Shown here piece after piece: positions 8,904 through 18,548 of a stretch of DNA of 48,836 bases (within the stretch, counting starts at the first letter, position 1; each line of letters starts with the position of its first letter). The stretch is from the NCBI GenBank assembly GCA_944392205.1, contig CALXVV010000006.1:1-48836 (forward strand), read 5' to 3'. This DNA comes from an uncultured Alphaproteobacteria bacterium (GTDB lineage: Bacteria; Pseudomonadota; Alphaproteobacteria; RF32; CAG-239). Below the pieces are notes generated by a model. The model saw only the letters and a program-made list of their open reading frames with translations, was not told the origin of the DNA and did not search any database. The translations under genes were made by a program, and so were the position numbers.

Positions 8904-10589
8904 CTAACGTCTTCTCAAGAAAGAAGGTATTTCAAGATTTAATCTGTCTTCCGCATCAAAATCATTGTCAGAAAATGAGGGAGATACAGGTTCTTGAACA
9001 CGTTCATTTTCTTTTTGTTTTTTGCGATTACGTTTAGCAATGGAAAAACCGGTCACCCGCTCAATAAAAGTGGGGATATGGTGTTCCTCTTCTTCATCGC
9101 GTGTAACGATCAATTCCTCTGCCTCCTCGGCTCTTGCAACCTTGGGAGCAACAGGAGAATGTTCCGGGAATAATTCAGGCTCTTCTTCAGTAACTTTCAA
9201 AGAGCTTTTGGGTCTAAAAGAATTTTCATTTGAGGACAGAGCGCTTTCCATTTGGGAAGCCTCGCTCATATCGTCAGGTTTATTAATAATAGCCTTAAAG
9301 AGAGAAGAAGCATTCGGCATGTCTTCAAGCACACTGGATTTATCCAGAGAGTCAAAGTCATTAAACTTCACCGTCTGTTCTTCATTGGCAGCCACGCTCA
9401 CAACATCATCCTCCGGTTCGGCTGTAGCCAGGGGAGTAACCGTAGCGGTATTAATAACCTCTTCCACATCAACACTTTCAACCGGTTTGACAGCGGAAAA
9501 GACCTCAAGATTAGCTTCAACGACTTCTCTTGGGGCAGAAGGTTCAGCCTCAACCTTCACAAAGCTCTCATCCATAGGTTTGGGCTTTGGCTGAGGAATT
9601 TGGCTTCTTTTGATGCCATCTCCCTCGATTCCCGTAGCCACGATGGAAACGCGAATTTTTCCACCCAAAGTATCATCGAAACTGGAGCCGAAAATGATAT
9701 TTGCATCTTCATCAACTTCTTCTTTAATACGGCTGGCAGCTTCATCAATTTCAAACAAAGTAATATCAGACCCGCCGGTAATGTTAATCAAGACACCCTT
9801 GGCTCCGTGCATTGAACAATCATCAAGCAAGGGGTTAGCCAAAGCCTGTTCGGCAGCTTTGATGGCTCTGTCTTCGCCTTCTGCCTCACCGGTTCCCATA
9901 ATAGCCTTACCCTTGTCTTCCATAATCGCCTTAATATCGGCAAAATCAAGGTTGATAAGCCCCGGCATCATCATCAAATCGGTAATAGAGCGCACGCCGG
10001 CATACAAGACATTATCAGCCATCACAAAAGCATCGACCAAAGTTGTATTTTTATCGGCGATTCTAAAAAGATTCTGGTTAGGGATAACGATGATACTGTC
10101 AACTTCTTTGGTAAAATCGACCAAAGCTTTTTCAGCGGTTTCATAACGTTTTTTGCCCTCGAACTGAAAAGGCTTGGTAACCACGCCGACAGTCAAAATT
10201 CCCTTATCTTTAGCAATTTTTGCCACTACCGGAGCAGCGCCTGATCCGGTTCCGCCGCCCATACCGGCGGTAATAAAGACCATATTGGCCCCATCTAATT
10301 CACGCTCGATTTCCTCTCTTGCCTCCTCAGCTGCAAGTCTGCCGACCTCTGGTCTGGCACCGGCACCGAGCCCCTTGGTTGTTTCCAACCCGAGTTGGAT
10401 TTTGCGGCTGGCCTTAGAGTTTTCCAAAGCCTGAGCATCTGTATTGGCAACAATAAAATCAATCCCTTCCAGATTTTGTGCAATCATATTATTAACGGCA
10501 TTACCGCCGCCGCCGCCCACTCCGATAACGGAGATACGAGGCTTTAATTGCATAACGGTTTTCTCTGGAACAGCTAACTTGATTGACAT
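8904..10589 (-). CDS. ftsZ: Cell division protein FtsZ
   Basis: Tubulin-like GTPase that polymerises into the division ring. The 561-residue product has [13 protein letters not shown] at the N-terminus, the tubulin signature [14 protein letters not shown] near residue 105, and the catalytic-loop region NLDFADI. The globular core ends near 320, followed by a long acidic linker of about 220 residues and a C-terminal peptide [12 protein letters not shown], which binds FtsA and other partners. ATG 10589 is chosen because GGGAG lies about ten bases upstream; an upstream TTG (10607) would place the SD inside the gene. It is the last gene of the leftward cluster. A long open frame on the opposite strand is a shadow of the linker. 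Confidence 0.97.
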   Translation of the reverse strand: MSIKLAVPEKTVMQLKPRISVIGVGGGGGNAVNNMIAQNLEGIDFIVANTDAQALENSKASRKIQLGLETTKGLGAGARPEVGRLAAEEAREEIERELDGANMVFITAGMGGGTGSGAAPVVAKIAKDKGILTVGVVTKPFQFEGKKRYETAEKALVDFTKEVDSIIVIPNQNLFRIADKNTTLVDAFVMADNVLYAGVRSITDLMMMPGLINLDFADIKAIMEDKGKAIMGTGEAEGEDRAIKAAEQALANPLLDDCSMHGAKGVLINITGGSDITLFEIDEAASRIKEEVDEDANIIFGSSFDDTLGGKIRVSIVATGIEGDGIKRSQIPQPKPKPMDESFVKVEAEPSAPREVVEANLEVFSAVKPVESVDVEEVINTATVTPLATAEPEDDVVSVAANEEQTVKFNDFDSLDKSSVLEDMPNASSLFKAIINKPDDMSEASQMESALSSNENSFRPKSSLKVTEEEPELFPEHSPVAPKVARAEEAEELIVTRDEEEEHHIPTFIERVTGFSIAKRNRKKQKENERVQEPVSPSFSDNDFDAEDRLNLEIPSFLRRR

Positions 10590-10681
10590 GGTAATTCTTA
10601 CTCCCAAAATCCTAAAAAATTCAATTTAGTTCAGAATAACCCGCAATACATTAAGGTTTGGTTACCAAGATAAAAATTTTA

Positions 10682-11941
10682 TCAAAAATTCTGTTTCAAC
10701 CACGAAAATATTTTAGAAATTCCGCCGCCGTTAGAACGCACCGGCTTATTGATAATTTTTCCGGGCTTACGCTCGGTATAATTAAGAGCAAAAAGCAGCA
10801 TTCCGACACAAGTTGAAAAAGACGGTCCATAAAGAATATCCGGCAAATTCAAGATATTTTTAGGCCGCCCCAAACGCACCTGTTTATCCAAAACCATTGA
10901 GGCAATTTCGCGCACGCCCGCCAACTGAGAAGCCCCTCCGGTCAAAACCACCCTGTGGCTTGAGACATCTCTTAAGCCGGCCTCTGCAAGTTTACGATTA
11001 ACCATCTCGAATGTTTCTTCGATTCTTGGAGTGATGATACTGATAAGCTCTGCTCTTGGAATTTGCTTGATGCAGCTGTCATCTTCCTCTCCGACCGGAT
11101 AAACATTGATGGTTTCTTCACTGTCCTGAGAGCTCAAGAAAGCACAACCATGCAAGGTCTTCAACCTTTCGGCATGAGAAAAAGAAGTCGTAAGGCCATA
11201 GGCAATATCATTGGTGACATTATTTCCGCCCACCGGCAACGATGCAAAATAAACCGGATACCCATGACGAAAACTTGCAATAGAAGTCGTGCCACCACCC
11301 ATATCAACAACGGTAGCCCCAAGCTCACGCTCATCATCCACCAAACACGCAAGACCGGAGGCATAAGAAGAAAAGGCCTTTCCGGCAATTTCCAAATGCG
11401 CATTTTCAATAACGGTAGAAACATTACGAAACATAATATCGGGAACCAACCCAAGTAAAATATCAACAGACAAAGTCTCACCAAAGATATTGCGCGGATC
11501 TTTGATATCTTCTCCGCCGTCAAGACGATAATTTGTCGGCAAGCAGTGAATAAGCTCACACCCCTCCACATTGATCTTGTGGATTCCTTTGTCAATAACT
11601 TTTACCAGATCACTTTCGCTAACCGGGCGATTCTTATTGAGAGTGATGGTTGAATCTTTAATCACGCTTTTAATCTTGTCACCGGAGATATTAACGATAA
11701 CACGGTCGATTCTCTCATTTGCCATTTGTTCCGCCGTCTCAACTGCGTTACAAACAGAGAGTGTCGCCTGATTAATATCTGTAATTACGCCGTTTTTAAT
11801 TCCCTTAGAGGCATTATACCCATAGCCGGCAATATTAATTCGTTTATCACGGCTCATCTTGGCAATAACACAACAAACCTTGGAAGATCCGATATCCAAA
11901 GCAGCAATTGTTGTCGGCCTGTTAAACGAATGTGACACCAT
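10682..11941 (-). CDS. ftsA: Cell division protein FtsA
   Basis: Actin-like ATPase that anchors FtsZ to the inner membrane and recruits later division proteins. Of 419 residues, the N-terminal phosphate-binding loop AALDIGSSKVCCVI, the second ATPase loop VVDMGGGTTSIASF and the adenosine motif VVLTGGASQLAG are visible. The C-terminus ISKIFSWLKQNF is the amphipathic membrane-targeting helix. ATG 11941 is preferred because AAGGA lies eight to nine bases upstream; a longer frame would run into ftsQ. It is 13 bases after ftsQ and 92 before ftsZ. Confidence 0.96.
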   Translation of the reverse strand: MVSHSFNRPTTIAALDIGSSKVCCVIAKMSRDKRINIAGYGYNASKGIKNGVITDINQATLSVCNAVETAEQMANERIDRVIVNISGDKIKSVIKDSTITLNKNRPVSESDLVKVIDKGIHKINVEGCELIHCLPTNYRLDGGEDIKDPRNIFGETLSVDILLGLVPDIMFRNVSTVIENAHLEIAGKAFSSYASGLACLVDDERELGATVVDMGGGTTSIASFRHGYPVYFASLPVGGNNVTNDIAYGLTTSFSHAERLKTLHGCAFLSSQDSEETINVYPVGEEDDSCIKQIPRAELISIITPRIEETFEMVNRKLAEAGLRDVSSHRVVLTGGASQLAGVREIASMVLDKQVRLGRPKNILNLPDILYGPSFSTCVGMLLFALNYTERKPGKIINKPVRSNGGGISKIFSWLKQNF

Positions 11942-11954
11942 GAATTGTCCTTTT

Positions 11955-12824
11955 TTATAACTTATGTTCTTTGGTGTTTTTAAGCTTTTCGGGCTCACCC
12001 TCTGACCCCTTACGCAATTTCACCACAACTTTATTCGGTAATCTTAAATCGATGATAGTTAATTTACGTTTAAAAATGCCTTTTGTTTCATCTAATTTCA
12101 CCAATTTTTTCCAGGCCTTGGCAATATCATCCTCCGGCAGTTTCACCGTAATACCGGTGCGGATATCATCCAAAATCAAGTTCCAGCGTCGTCCCGAGAT
12201 AAAATTAGCCACCTTCACTCTTTCAATATAATCTTTGTCGCCGTCTTTTAAGGCATCCAGCAAATTTTTAAAGTTTTCGGGAGCTCCGGCACCAACAATC
12301 AACAAAATAGGCTCGGTAATCTGATAATCAGCCTCAATAATTTTTCCATCTTCATCAAGAGGATAAAATTTTTCATTAATCTGCCAAATAGCCTTAACTT
12401 GGCGTTCTTCAATATCAATATGCAAAACATTTGGCAACAAACTGCGGCGCACAAATGCTTGCTTAACCCAGGGAAGTTGCTCCACCTTTTCCTTAATATC
12501 ATAGACATTGATTTTGAGCATATTATCACCGCGTTTGAGCCCCAGAGCCTGATTTAATTCTTCTTTTGTGGTACGTTCTCTTCCCGTGACAACAATATCT
12601 TCAAGCACCATTCCCTGCTCACCGCCAAAAGCGTATAACTCCTCTTGCAGTTCTTGCAAACGCTTTCCGACCAAATCATTTTTTAAGGTTAGGATCAGGG
12701 CCGCCAACAAAAAAATAAACGCCAAAACAAACAAAGTCCCCACCAACCTGAGCGGCCATTCTCGCTGAGGTTTAAGGACATTTTCAACCGGAGTTGATGT
12801 TTTTGTTTCAGCCTCTTGTTCCAT
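11955..12824 (-). CDS. ftsQ: Cell division protein FtsQ
   Basis: A bitopic inner-membrane divisome scaffold of 289 residues. A short cytoplasmic segment is followed by one helix (about 26-48), then a POTRA domain starting at LEDIVVTGRERTTKEEL with LPWVKQAFVRRSLPN-type sequence, then the beta domain. FtsQ links early (FtsA/FtsZ) and late (FtsL/B/W/I) division proteins. Two bases separate it from the murB stop, so ddl, often between murB and ftsQ, is absent here. Confidence 0.92.
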   Translation of the reverse strand: MEQEAETKTSTPVENVLKPQREWPLRLVGTLFVLAFIFLLAALILTLKNDLVGKRLQELQEELYAFGGEQGMVLEDIVVTGRERTTKEELNQALGLKRGDNMLKINVYDIKEKVEQLPWVKQAFVRRSLLPNVLHIDIEERQVKAIWQINEKFYPLDEDGKIIEADYQITEPILLIVGAGAPENFKNLLDALKDGDKDYIERVKVANFISGRRWNLILDDIRTGITVKLPEDDIAKAWKKLVKLDETKGIFKRKLTIIDLRLPNKVVVKLRKGSEGEPEKLKNTKEHKL

Positions 12825-12826
12825 TT

Positions 12827-13753
12827 TTATTTATGGATTCCCATTCGTTTAACTTCCCATTCCAAGGTTATGGAAGTTGTCTCTTTTACCTTTTGCACAA
12901 TTGTTTCGCCCAAAGTTTCAATATCATGAGCGGTAGCTCCGCCGGCATTAACCAAAAAATTGCAGTGTTTTTCAGATACTTTCGCCCCATTGATGTGCAA
13001 ATCGGCACAACCTGCCTTTTTGATAAGTTCCCAAGCACGCAGTCCTTCCGGGTTCTTAAAAGTTGAGCCTGCGGTTTTGACATTATGCGGCTGATTTTTG
13101 ATACGATAATTTTTTTGCTCATTCATAATTTTGAGTGTTTCTTCCGGATCTTTAGGCTCCACTTTCAATGTCAAAGAGGTAATAATCCAGTCATCGGGAA
13201 AAACGCTACTGCGATAGGATAAAGACAAATCCTTAGCCGGAACCTCGCGAATTTCTCCATCTCCGTTGACAATAGTTGCTTTCACCAACACATCTTTGAG
13301 CTCTTTACCAAAGCAACCGGCGTTGGTTTTAACTGCCCCGCCCAAATGCCCCGGAATAGAGACCAAAAATTCAAGTCCCCCCAATTTATTTTCCAACATA
13401 ATCTTTTTCAAATCGGCGTTACGCATTCCGGCTCCGCAGGTGATTTCCCCCTCACCTTTGGTCCAACTTTTATAAAATGCACTGTCCAATTTGATAACCA
13501 CACCGGGAATTCCGCCATCTCGCACCAGCAAATTAGAGCCGCCACCGACGACACAAACCGGCAAATTATATGGTTTAGCACGCAAAAACCAGCTCAAATC
13601 ATCATTATCAAAAGGAAAAAACATGACCTCGGCCGGGCCACCGACGGCAAACCAAGTATGTTTAGACATCGGCACATCGCAAAGGTATTTTCCACGCACC
13701 TCCGGCAACAGCTTCACCAAATCATTCTTTTTTTTGCCAAATCCCAGCATCAT
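12827..13753 (-). CDS. murB: UDP-N-acetylenolpyruvoylglucosamine reductase MurB
   Basis: FAD- and NADPH-dependent reduction of UDP-GlcNAc-enolpyruvate to UDP-MurNAc. The 308-residue protein has the FAD-binding GGGSNLLVRDGG, the PGHLGGAVKTNAG loop, the type I YRSSVFP motif, the proton-donor serine in AGSTFKNPEG, and the catalytic Glu in KVSEKHCNFLVN. Two adjacent ATGs (13753 and 13750) follow AGGAGGTG; the second has the better spacing, so the start may be one codon later. It is ten bases from murG; murC, usually between them, is missing. Confidence 0.96.
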   Translation of the reverse strand: MMLGFGKKKNDLVKLLPEVRGKYLCDVPMSKHTWFAVGGPAEVMFFPFDNDDLSWFLRAKPYNLPVCVVGGGSNLLVRDGGIPGVVIKLDSAFYKSWTKGEGEITCGAGMRNADLKKIMLENKLGGLEFLVSIPGHLGGAVKTNAGCFGKELKDVLVKATIVNGDGEIREVPAKDLSLSYRSSVFPDDWIITSLTLKVEPKDPEETLKIMNEQKNYRIKNQPHNVKTAGSTFKNPEGLRAWELIKKAGCADLHINGAKVSEKHCNFLVNAGGATAHDIETLGETIVQKVKETTSITLEWEVKRMGIHK

Positions 13754-13763
13754 TCACCTCCTG

Positions 13764-14879
13764 TTAACGTCTGATTACTGTTTTTTCGATTCCATCAGCC
13801 AGCCTTCTGGCGGCATCTTTAATTCCGGCTTTTTGCGCACATTCTGACATATGTTTTAGCTTCGGATAATCTAAAGCCCACTCCTCAATAATTTTTTTGA
13901 GTTTCTCCGGAGTCAACTCCCTTTGCGGAATAACAATTCCGGCACCAGCCTCAACAATTTCGGCCGCATTAGATGTCTGGTGATCATCCGCGGCAGTTGG
14001 CAACGGCACCAAAATAGAGGGCACCCCGACAACGGCAATTTCAGAAACAGAGGAAGCCCCGGCCCTAGAAATCACCAAATGAGAATTTCGATACAACTCT
14101 CCCATATTCTCAAAAAAATGCCTAACCACCAACTCAACACCGCTGCCCTCATAGGCACGGGCGATATCATTTTCTTCACCTTTGCGGCATTGTTGAAAAA
14201 TCTTCAAGCGTTTAGTTAAGTTTTTATCCATTTTTTGCACGGCTGCCGGAACCATCTCACCCAAGATTTTGGCTCCCTGGCTTCCGCCCAAAACCAAAAT
14301 CTGCATTGTGTCATTCGCAGACAATTTCGGATAAGGCTTTGAGGCTGCCTCGACAATAGATGCCCTAACCGGCATACCGCATAAAATACAGCGTTCTTGA
14401 GCGGGAGCATATTTGACCCTTTTAAAACTCTGCCCGACCAATTCTGCATATTTGGCCAAAAAACGATTTGTTCGGCTCATCACCGAGTTTTGTTCATGAA
14501 TAATCAAATCCGTACCCGATAAAATTGCAGCCATAGATGCAGGAAAGGACGCATATCCGCCAAACCCGACCACACAAAGAGGCTTTTCACGCCACAATAC
14601 CCAAGCCGCCTGCACAATCCCGATTGCGGTTTTGATAAGACTTTGGATCTTGAATAATTTTGATTTTCCGACCACACCGCCGGAAAGCACGGCCACATTA
14701 GGCATTTGTCCAAGCTTTCCCTTATAGTTATCTTTGCCGCGGCCATCAGTAATCAGCATAAGGCGATACCCCCTTGCTTCCAGCTCCTCAGCCAAGGCCT
14801 CCGCCGGATATACATGGCCGCCGGTTCCGCCGGCAGTGAGAATAATCAAAGGCTTTTTTGCATCCTTAGTAGGTTTCAT
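13764..14879 (-). CDS. murG: Lipid II synthase MurG
   Basis: GT28-family transferase that adds GlcNAc to lipid I on the cytoplasmic membrane face. The 371-residue product begins with LTAGGTGGHVYPAEALA and carries GFGGYAS, HEQNSVMSRTN, GGSQGAK, SRAGASSVSEI and LPTAADDHQTSNA, the donor and acceptor signatures. ATG 14879 is supported by GGAGGAAAAAG directly upstream; a longer frame to 14966 lies wholly within ftsW. It overlaps the ftsW 3' end by 14 bases. Confidence 0.96.
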   Translation of the reverse strand: MKPTKDAKKPLIILTAGGTGGHVYPAEALAEELEARGYRLMLITDGRGKDNYKGKLGQMPNVAVLSGGVVGKSKLFKIQSLIKTAIGIVQAAWVLWREKPLCVVGFGGYASFPASMAAILSGTDLIIHEQNSVMSRTNRFLAKYAELVGQSFKRVKYAPAQERCILCGMPVRASIVEAASKPYPKLSANDTMQILVLGGSQGAKILGEMVPAAVQKMDKNLTKRLKIFQQCRKGEENDIARAYEGSGVELVVRHFFENMGELYRNSHLVISRAGASSVSEIAVVGVPSILVPLPTAADDHQTSNAAEIVEAGAGIVIPQRELTPEKLKKIIEEWALDYPKLKHMSECAQKAGIKDAARRLADGIEKTVIRR

Positions 14880-15996
14880 CTTTTTCCTCCGCATGAACAT
14901 TTTTGCGAGTAATGGCAAGCAACATTCCCATGCCCAAGGCAATTCCCAAGAGCGAAGAACCTCCATAAGAAATAAATGGAAGTGTCATACCTTTGGTAGG
15001 CATGAGGTGCAAGGTTGAGGCCATGTTAATAATGCTTTGCAAGCCAAAACTGGCTGCCAACCCCGAAGCCGCCAAAATAATAAATAAGTTATTATCCTTG
15101 CAGGAAATCATCAGTGTTCGAATAACAATAGCGGCATACAAACCGATAATCAGGAGACACAAAAGCATTCCATATTCCTCGGCCGCCACAGCAAAAATAA
15201 AATCCGTATGTGCATCGGGAATATGCATCTTGACCACGCCTTCTCCGGGTCCAACGCCAAAAACATTACCATTTTCAAAAGCTTCCATTGCTTTTTTGAC
15301 CTGATAGCTCAGATTATTTTCGGAGGCCAAAAATTGTTGAAAACGCGCCTGAACATGGGGAAACACCAAATATGCCCCACCCAAAGCCAAAACCCCGGCC
15401 AAAGCCATTCCGCCCACGATCCAAAGCGAAAGCCCGGAAAGAAAGAACTGGAAAGCCCACACCAAAGTGACCACCACTGACATTCCCACATCAGGTTGCA
15501 ATAAAAGCAAAAACAAAGTAAAAGCAAACAAAACAATGGAGAGGGCATCACCGGGAAAATCCCGATAACGCTTTTGCCCCTCAAACAGCCATGCTGCCAC
15601 CACCACAAAAGTCGGCTTTACAAATTCAGAGGGCTGCAAAGAAAAAGAGCCCAGAGCAATCCAGCGATGAGCCCCCTTAACCTCCGGCCCCCACAATGCC
15701 AAAATCATCAAAACCACCGTCAAGACATAACCGATAACCGCTGTTCTCCGAATGGTTTTAAGGCTCTGCATTGATAAAAGCAACATAATACCAACCGCCA
15801 ACGGCAAAAAGAAAAACTGACGCTTGATAAAGTGAAAACTCCCCACTCCGATACGGTTAGCCACCGCCGGAGAAGCCGAAAAATTCAAGAAAGCCCCGAT
15901 AATGATGATAAGCCCAATCATAATCAAAAGGGCCTTATCAACCGTCCACCACCAGTTGGCAATAAGGCTTTTGCTGTTTCGGGAAAAAGCAATCAC
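14866..15996 (-). CDS. ftsW: Septal peptidoglycan glycosyltransferase FtsW
   Basis: A 376-residue SEDS polymerase with about ten membrane helices that polymerises lipid II at the septum with FtsI. Typical sequence includes ALGSFSLQPSEFVKP, the large periplasmic loop containing VGPGEGVVKMHIPDAHTDF, and the terminal LPFISYGGSSLLG. The dcw context favours FtsW over RodA. The usual murD between mraY and ftsW is missing; only 15 bases separate mraY and ftsW. SD-like AGGAGAAG lies upstream of the ATG. Confidence 0.95.
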   Translation of the reverse strand: MIAFSRNSKSLIANWWWTVDKALLIMIGLIIIIGAFLNFSASPAVANRIGVGSFHFIKRQFFFLPLAVGIMLLLSMQSLKTIRRTAVIGYVLTVVLMILALWGPEVKGAHRWIALGSFSLQPSEFVKPTFVVVAAWLFEGQKRYRDFPGDALSIVLFAFTLFLLLLQPDVGMSVVVTLVWAFQFFLSGLSLWIVGGMALAGVLALGGAYLVFPHVQARFQQFLASENNLSYQVKKAMEAFENGNVFGVGPGEGVVKMHIPDAHTDFIFAVAAEEYGMLLCLLIIGLYAAIVIRTLMISCKDNNLFIILAASGLAASFGLQSIINMASTLHLMPTKGMTLPFISYGGSSLLGIALGMGMLLAITRKNVHAEEKDETY

Positions 15997-16011
15997 TTTT
16001 CTTCTCCTGCC

Positions 16012-17088
16012 TTACTTTGAGAGAATAGCCATTGAGCCAATCACGGCCAAAATAACACCAATAATCCAAAAACGGACAACCACTCTTGTTTCGGGCCAAC
16101 CGCATTGCTCAAAATGATGGTGTATCGGCGCCATTTTGAAAAATCTTTTTCCGCCCGTGTGCCTAAACCAATAGACTTGAATCATAACCGATAAGGCTTC
16201 AGCCACAAAGACAAAACCGACAATAGCAAGCAAGATTTCTTGTTTGAGCATCACGGCAATAGTCCCGAGATAAGCACCCAAGGCAAGAGAACCGGTATCG
16301 CCCATGAAGACCTTAGCCGGAGCGGCATTAAACCACAAAAAGCCCAAACAAGCACCAATAACAGCGGCACAAGTCACAGTAACTTCCGCACCATAAGGAA
16401 CAGGCATCAGATAAAAATCATTGACTATTTCTGATCCGCAAATATAAGCGATTGCCATAAACACAGGCAATGCAATAATCATCAAACCTGCGGCCAAGCC
16501 ATCCAAACCATCACTCAAGTTGACAGCATTTGAGGCTCCGGCAATAACCACCATGGCAAACGGTACATAAAACCAGAACAAATCAATGGAAACATTAACA
16601 AGATAAGGAAATGTCAAAACAAAACGAGTTTCTGCAGGCATCAGACAGGAGATGACTAAAACAGCAAACAAGGCCGTAGAAAACTGCAAGAGCAGCTTCA
16701 TTTTGGCCGTCATGGCATTTGCGGTTTGCTTTGTCACCTTAGTATAATCATCGACAGCGCCGACAAACCCATAAACAAGCAAAACCAGCATAGCAACCCA
16801 AACGAGCGGATTAGTTAAATCAGCGCACAAAAGGATAGCAACAATAGCAGCTCCCAAGATGAGGATTCCGCCCATAGTCGGGGTTCCTTTCTTGGTCTGC
16901 AAATGAGTTTTTGGCCCATCCTCACGAATGGGCTGTCCTTTTTTCTGATGAGCATGAAGAATTTTAATCAGCCTATCACCAAAAGAGAGCGCCAAAATCA
17001 GCGCGACAAAAAAAGCCATAAAACTGCGTGTATAGATTGTATTAAGATAATCAGGCGCAGATAAAACATTAAAAATATACTGCAGCAT
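16012..17088 (-). CDS. mraY: Phospho-MurNAc-pentapeptide transferase MraY
   Basis: A 358-residue integral membrane enzyme that makes lipid I from UDP-MurNAc-pentapeptide and undecaprenyl phosphate. Active-site motifs are visible: AVDDYTKV, NLSDGLDGLAAG, FMGDTGSLALG and the histidine cluster HHHFEQCGW. About ten membrane segments. It appears to be the first gene of the leftward block, with an extended -10 element upstream, rather than an internal gene following murE-murF. Confidence 0.97.
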   Translation of the reverse strand: MLQYIFNVLSAPDYLNTIYTRSFMAFFVALILALSFGDRLIKILHAHQKKGQPIREDGPKTHLQTKKGTPTMGGILILGAAIVAILLCADLTNPLVWVAMLVLLVYGFVGAVDDYTKVTKQTANAMTAKMKLLLQFSTALFAVLVISCLMPAETRFVLTFPYLVNVSIDLFWFYVPFAMVVIAGASNAVNLSDGLDGLAAGLMIIALPVFMAIAYICGSEIVNDFYLMPVPYGAEVTVTCAAVIGACLGFLWFNAAPAKVFMGDTGSLALGAYLGTIAVMLKQEILLAIVGFVFVAEALSVMIQVYWFRHTGGKRFFKMAPIHHHFEQCGWPETRVVVRFWIIGVILAVIGSMAILSK

Positions 17089-17126
17089 AGTTCACATCCC
17101 AAAAATATAAGTTTAAACTTTAGCCG

Positions 17127-17135
17127 GATTATACC
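17127..17135 (-). promoter_or_regulatory. Extended -10 promoter upstream of mraY
   Basis: Read leftward, TGGTATAAT is a perfect extended -10 element located about 40 bases before the mraY ATG. No good -35 hexamer is seen, as is common for extended -10 promoters. It would make mraY the start of the ftsW-murG-murB-ftsQ-ftsA-ftsZ transcript. Confidence 0.5.
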
Positions 17136-17210
17136 AGCTCAAATCTAAATAAATATTAAAGATGCAAAGATTTTTTCTATCCCGAAAAACTACCAAAACA
17201 AAATTCCACT

Positions 17211-17263
17211 CGGAGAGAGTAATAAAGGCTAATGCTGCGCAGATTAAAGCGAACGACGTGTAC
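17211..17263. repeat. Partial copy of palindromic element A (left arm)
   Basis: These 53 bases match 17355-17407 at 50 positions in direct orientation. Only the left arm is present, ending at the central GTAC. Both copies are open in the same frame, giving the peptide IKANAAQIKANDVY; I treat the short open frame 17162-17347 as repeat-derived, not as a gene. Confidence 0.85.
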
Positions 17264-17354
17264 CAATTAACTGCAGGCAAAAAAGGTTGGAGAATGGTTC
17301 AGATAGAGAGATTTGAAAGGCAAAAGTACGCCCCAATCACCAAATAAGTTCCCT

Positions 17355-17465
17355 CGGAGAGGGCGATAAAGGCTAATGCTGCGCAGATTAAAGCGAACGA
17401 CGTGTACAAAAGAGGTACACGAGAGAGCTGCAATCAAGCATGATTAGCCTTTTGCGCCCTCCGCG
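17355..17465. repeat. Palindromic element A, downstream of the AI-2E-type permease
   Basis: An imperfect palindrome of about 111 bp. The outer arms GAGGGCG...CGCCCTC (17359-17365 with 17455-17461) continue inward through GGCTAAT/ATTAGCC, and the tip is a perfect CGTGTAC/GTACACG stem (17401-17407 with 17415-17421) with a seven-base loop. The apical sequence closely matches that of the element at 26664-26789. With the partial copy it fills most of the gene-free stretch 17089-17482. It lies just past the stop of the leftward permease gene and could act as a transcript end. Confidence 0.8.
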
Positions 17466-17482
17466 TGCGTACTCACCCAAAA

Positions 17483-18541
17483 TTATTTATACAAGGAGCT
17501 TTCTTTATAATTAATAATAGCATGCCTAACCAAAACACCGATGATGGCCGCCACCGGCACAGCAATCATTAGGCCTAAGAAACCAAGCAAAACACCTCCG
17601 GCCAACAAAGCAAACATAATCCAAACCGGGTGCAAACCAACAGAATCTCCGACCAGATTCGGCGTTAAGAAGTTGCCCTCAATAAACTGTCCAACCATAA
17701 AGACGCCCACAACTTGGGCAATCGGCATCCATGTGTCAAACTGGGCAAAAGCGATACACATACTGACAATAAATCCCGATATGGTTCCGACATAAGGAAT
17801 AAACGAGATAATTCCGGCAACAAAACCAACCAACACGCCTAAATCAAGCCCTACAATATAAAGGCCAATAGCGTAGAACAAACCAAGTAATACGCACACG
17901 GATAACTGCCCGCGAATAAAAGAAGACAAAATGCCATCAATTTCTTTGGCCTGTTTTTCAATAGATTTTTTAGAATGTTTTGGCAACAAGTCATCTACCT
18001 TGGCCACAAAAGCGTCCCAATCTCTCAGCATATAAAAGGCCACCACCGGCGTAATCAGCAGTAAAGAAATGACGTTAACCAGAGCAAAACCGCCGCTCAC
18101 CACTTTGCGTAGGATTCCTGCAGCCATTTTCAAAGTATTATCCATATTGCCGCGAATAGCCTCCCGAATTTTTTCAGGCTCAAGAGCAGGGAAACGATCC
18201 TGCAAGCCGGCAATCACCGGCTCTATTTTTTTCAAGAACGAAGAAAGATACTGTGGCAAAACACTCAAAAAATGCCCAAGTTGGCTGTCAATAATTCCAA
18301 ACAAGGCAATAAGAGCCGGCACCAAAATCAGGATGACCAGCAAAATTGTCAAAATGGTAGCCCAAGTACGACTCATACCCCATTTTTCAAATTTTGAGGC
18401 CCACGGATCCAAGAGATAACCGATGATAATACCGGCCACAAACGGCATCAGAACCGAGCGCAAGACATAGACCGCGGCACAAAACAGAACAAACAACGTC
18501 AGCCAAATCATCAGATTACGGTTACGTTTTCCAACCATCAT
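17483..18541 (-). CDS. AI-2E/PerM family transporter-like membrane protein
   Basis: A 352-residue polytopic protein with about eight hydrophobic segments. Family features: an N-terminal pair of helices with LMPFVAGIIIGYLLDP, a soluble coiled middle region (about 90-150), and the conserved VGFVAGIISFIPYVGTI and LLGFLGLMIAVPVAA segments. Family members export autoinducer-2 or act as Na+/H+ antiporters; the substrate cannot be told here. Its ATG follows AGGAGAAGT, and it is seven bases after the DUF2066 gene. In several alphaproteobacteria a gene of this family lies near hdaA; here the two are separated by the dcw block. Confidence 0.82.
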   Translation of the reverse strand: MMVGKRNRNLMIWLTLFVLFCAAVYVLRSVLMPFVAGIIIGYLLDPWASKFEKWGMSRTWATILTILLVILILVPALIALFGIIDSQLGHFLSVLPQYLSSFLKKIEPVIAGLQDRFPALEPEKIREAIRGNMDNTLKMAAGILRKVVSGGFALVNVISLLLITPVVAFYMLRDWDAFVAKVDDLLPKHSKKSIEKQAKEIDGILSSFIRGQLSVCVLLGLFYAIGLYIVGLDLGVLVGFVAGIISFIPYVGTISGFIVSMCIAFAQFDTWMPIAQVVGVFMVGQFIEGNFLTPNLVGDSVGLHPVWIMFALLAGGVLLGFLGLMIAVPVAAIIGVLVRHAIINYKESSLYK

Positions 18542-18548
18542 ACTTCTC

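Noticed and set aside
9022..9594. Long plus-strand open frame opposite ftsZ
   Set aside because: It mirrors the low-complexity acidic FtsZ linker and core codons; product is Ser/Thr-rich without domains or Shine-Dalgarno.
17162..17347. 61-codon plus-strand frame
   Set aside because: Its middle is a repeat arm found twice nearby; no Shine-Dalgarno and no family.
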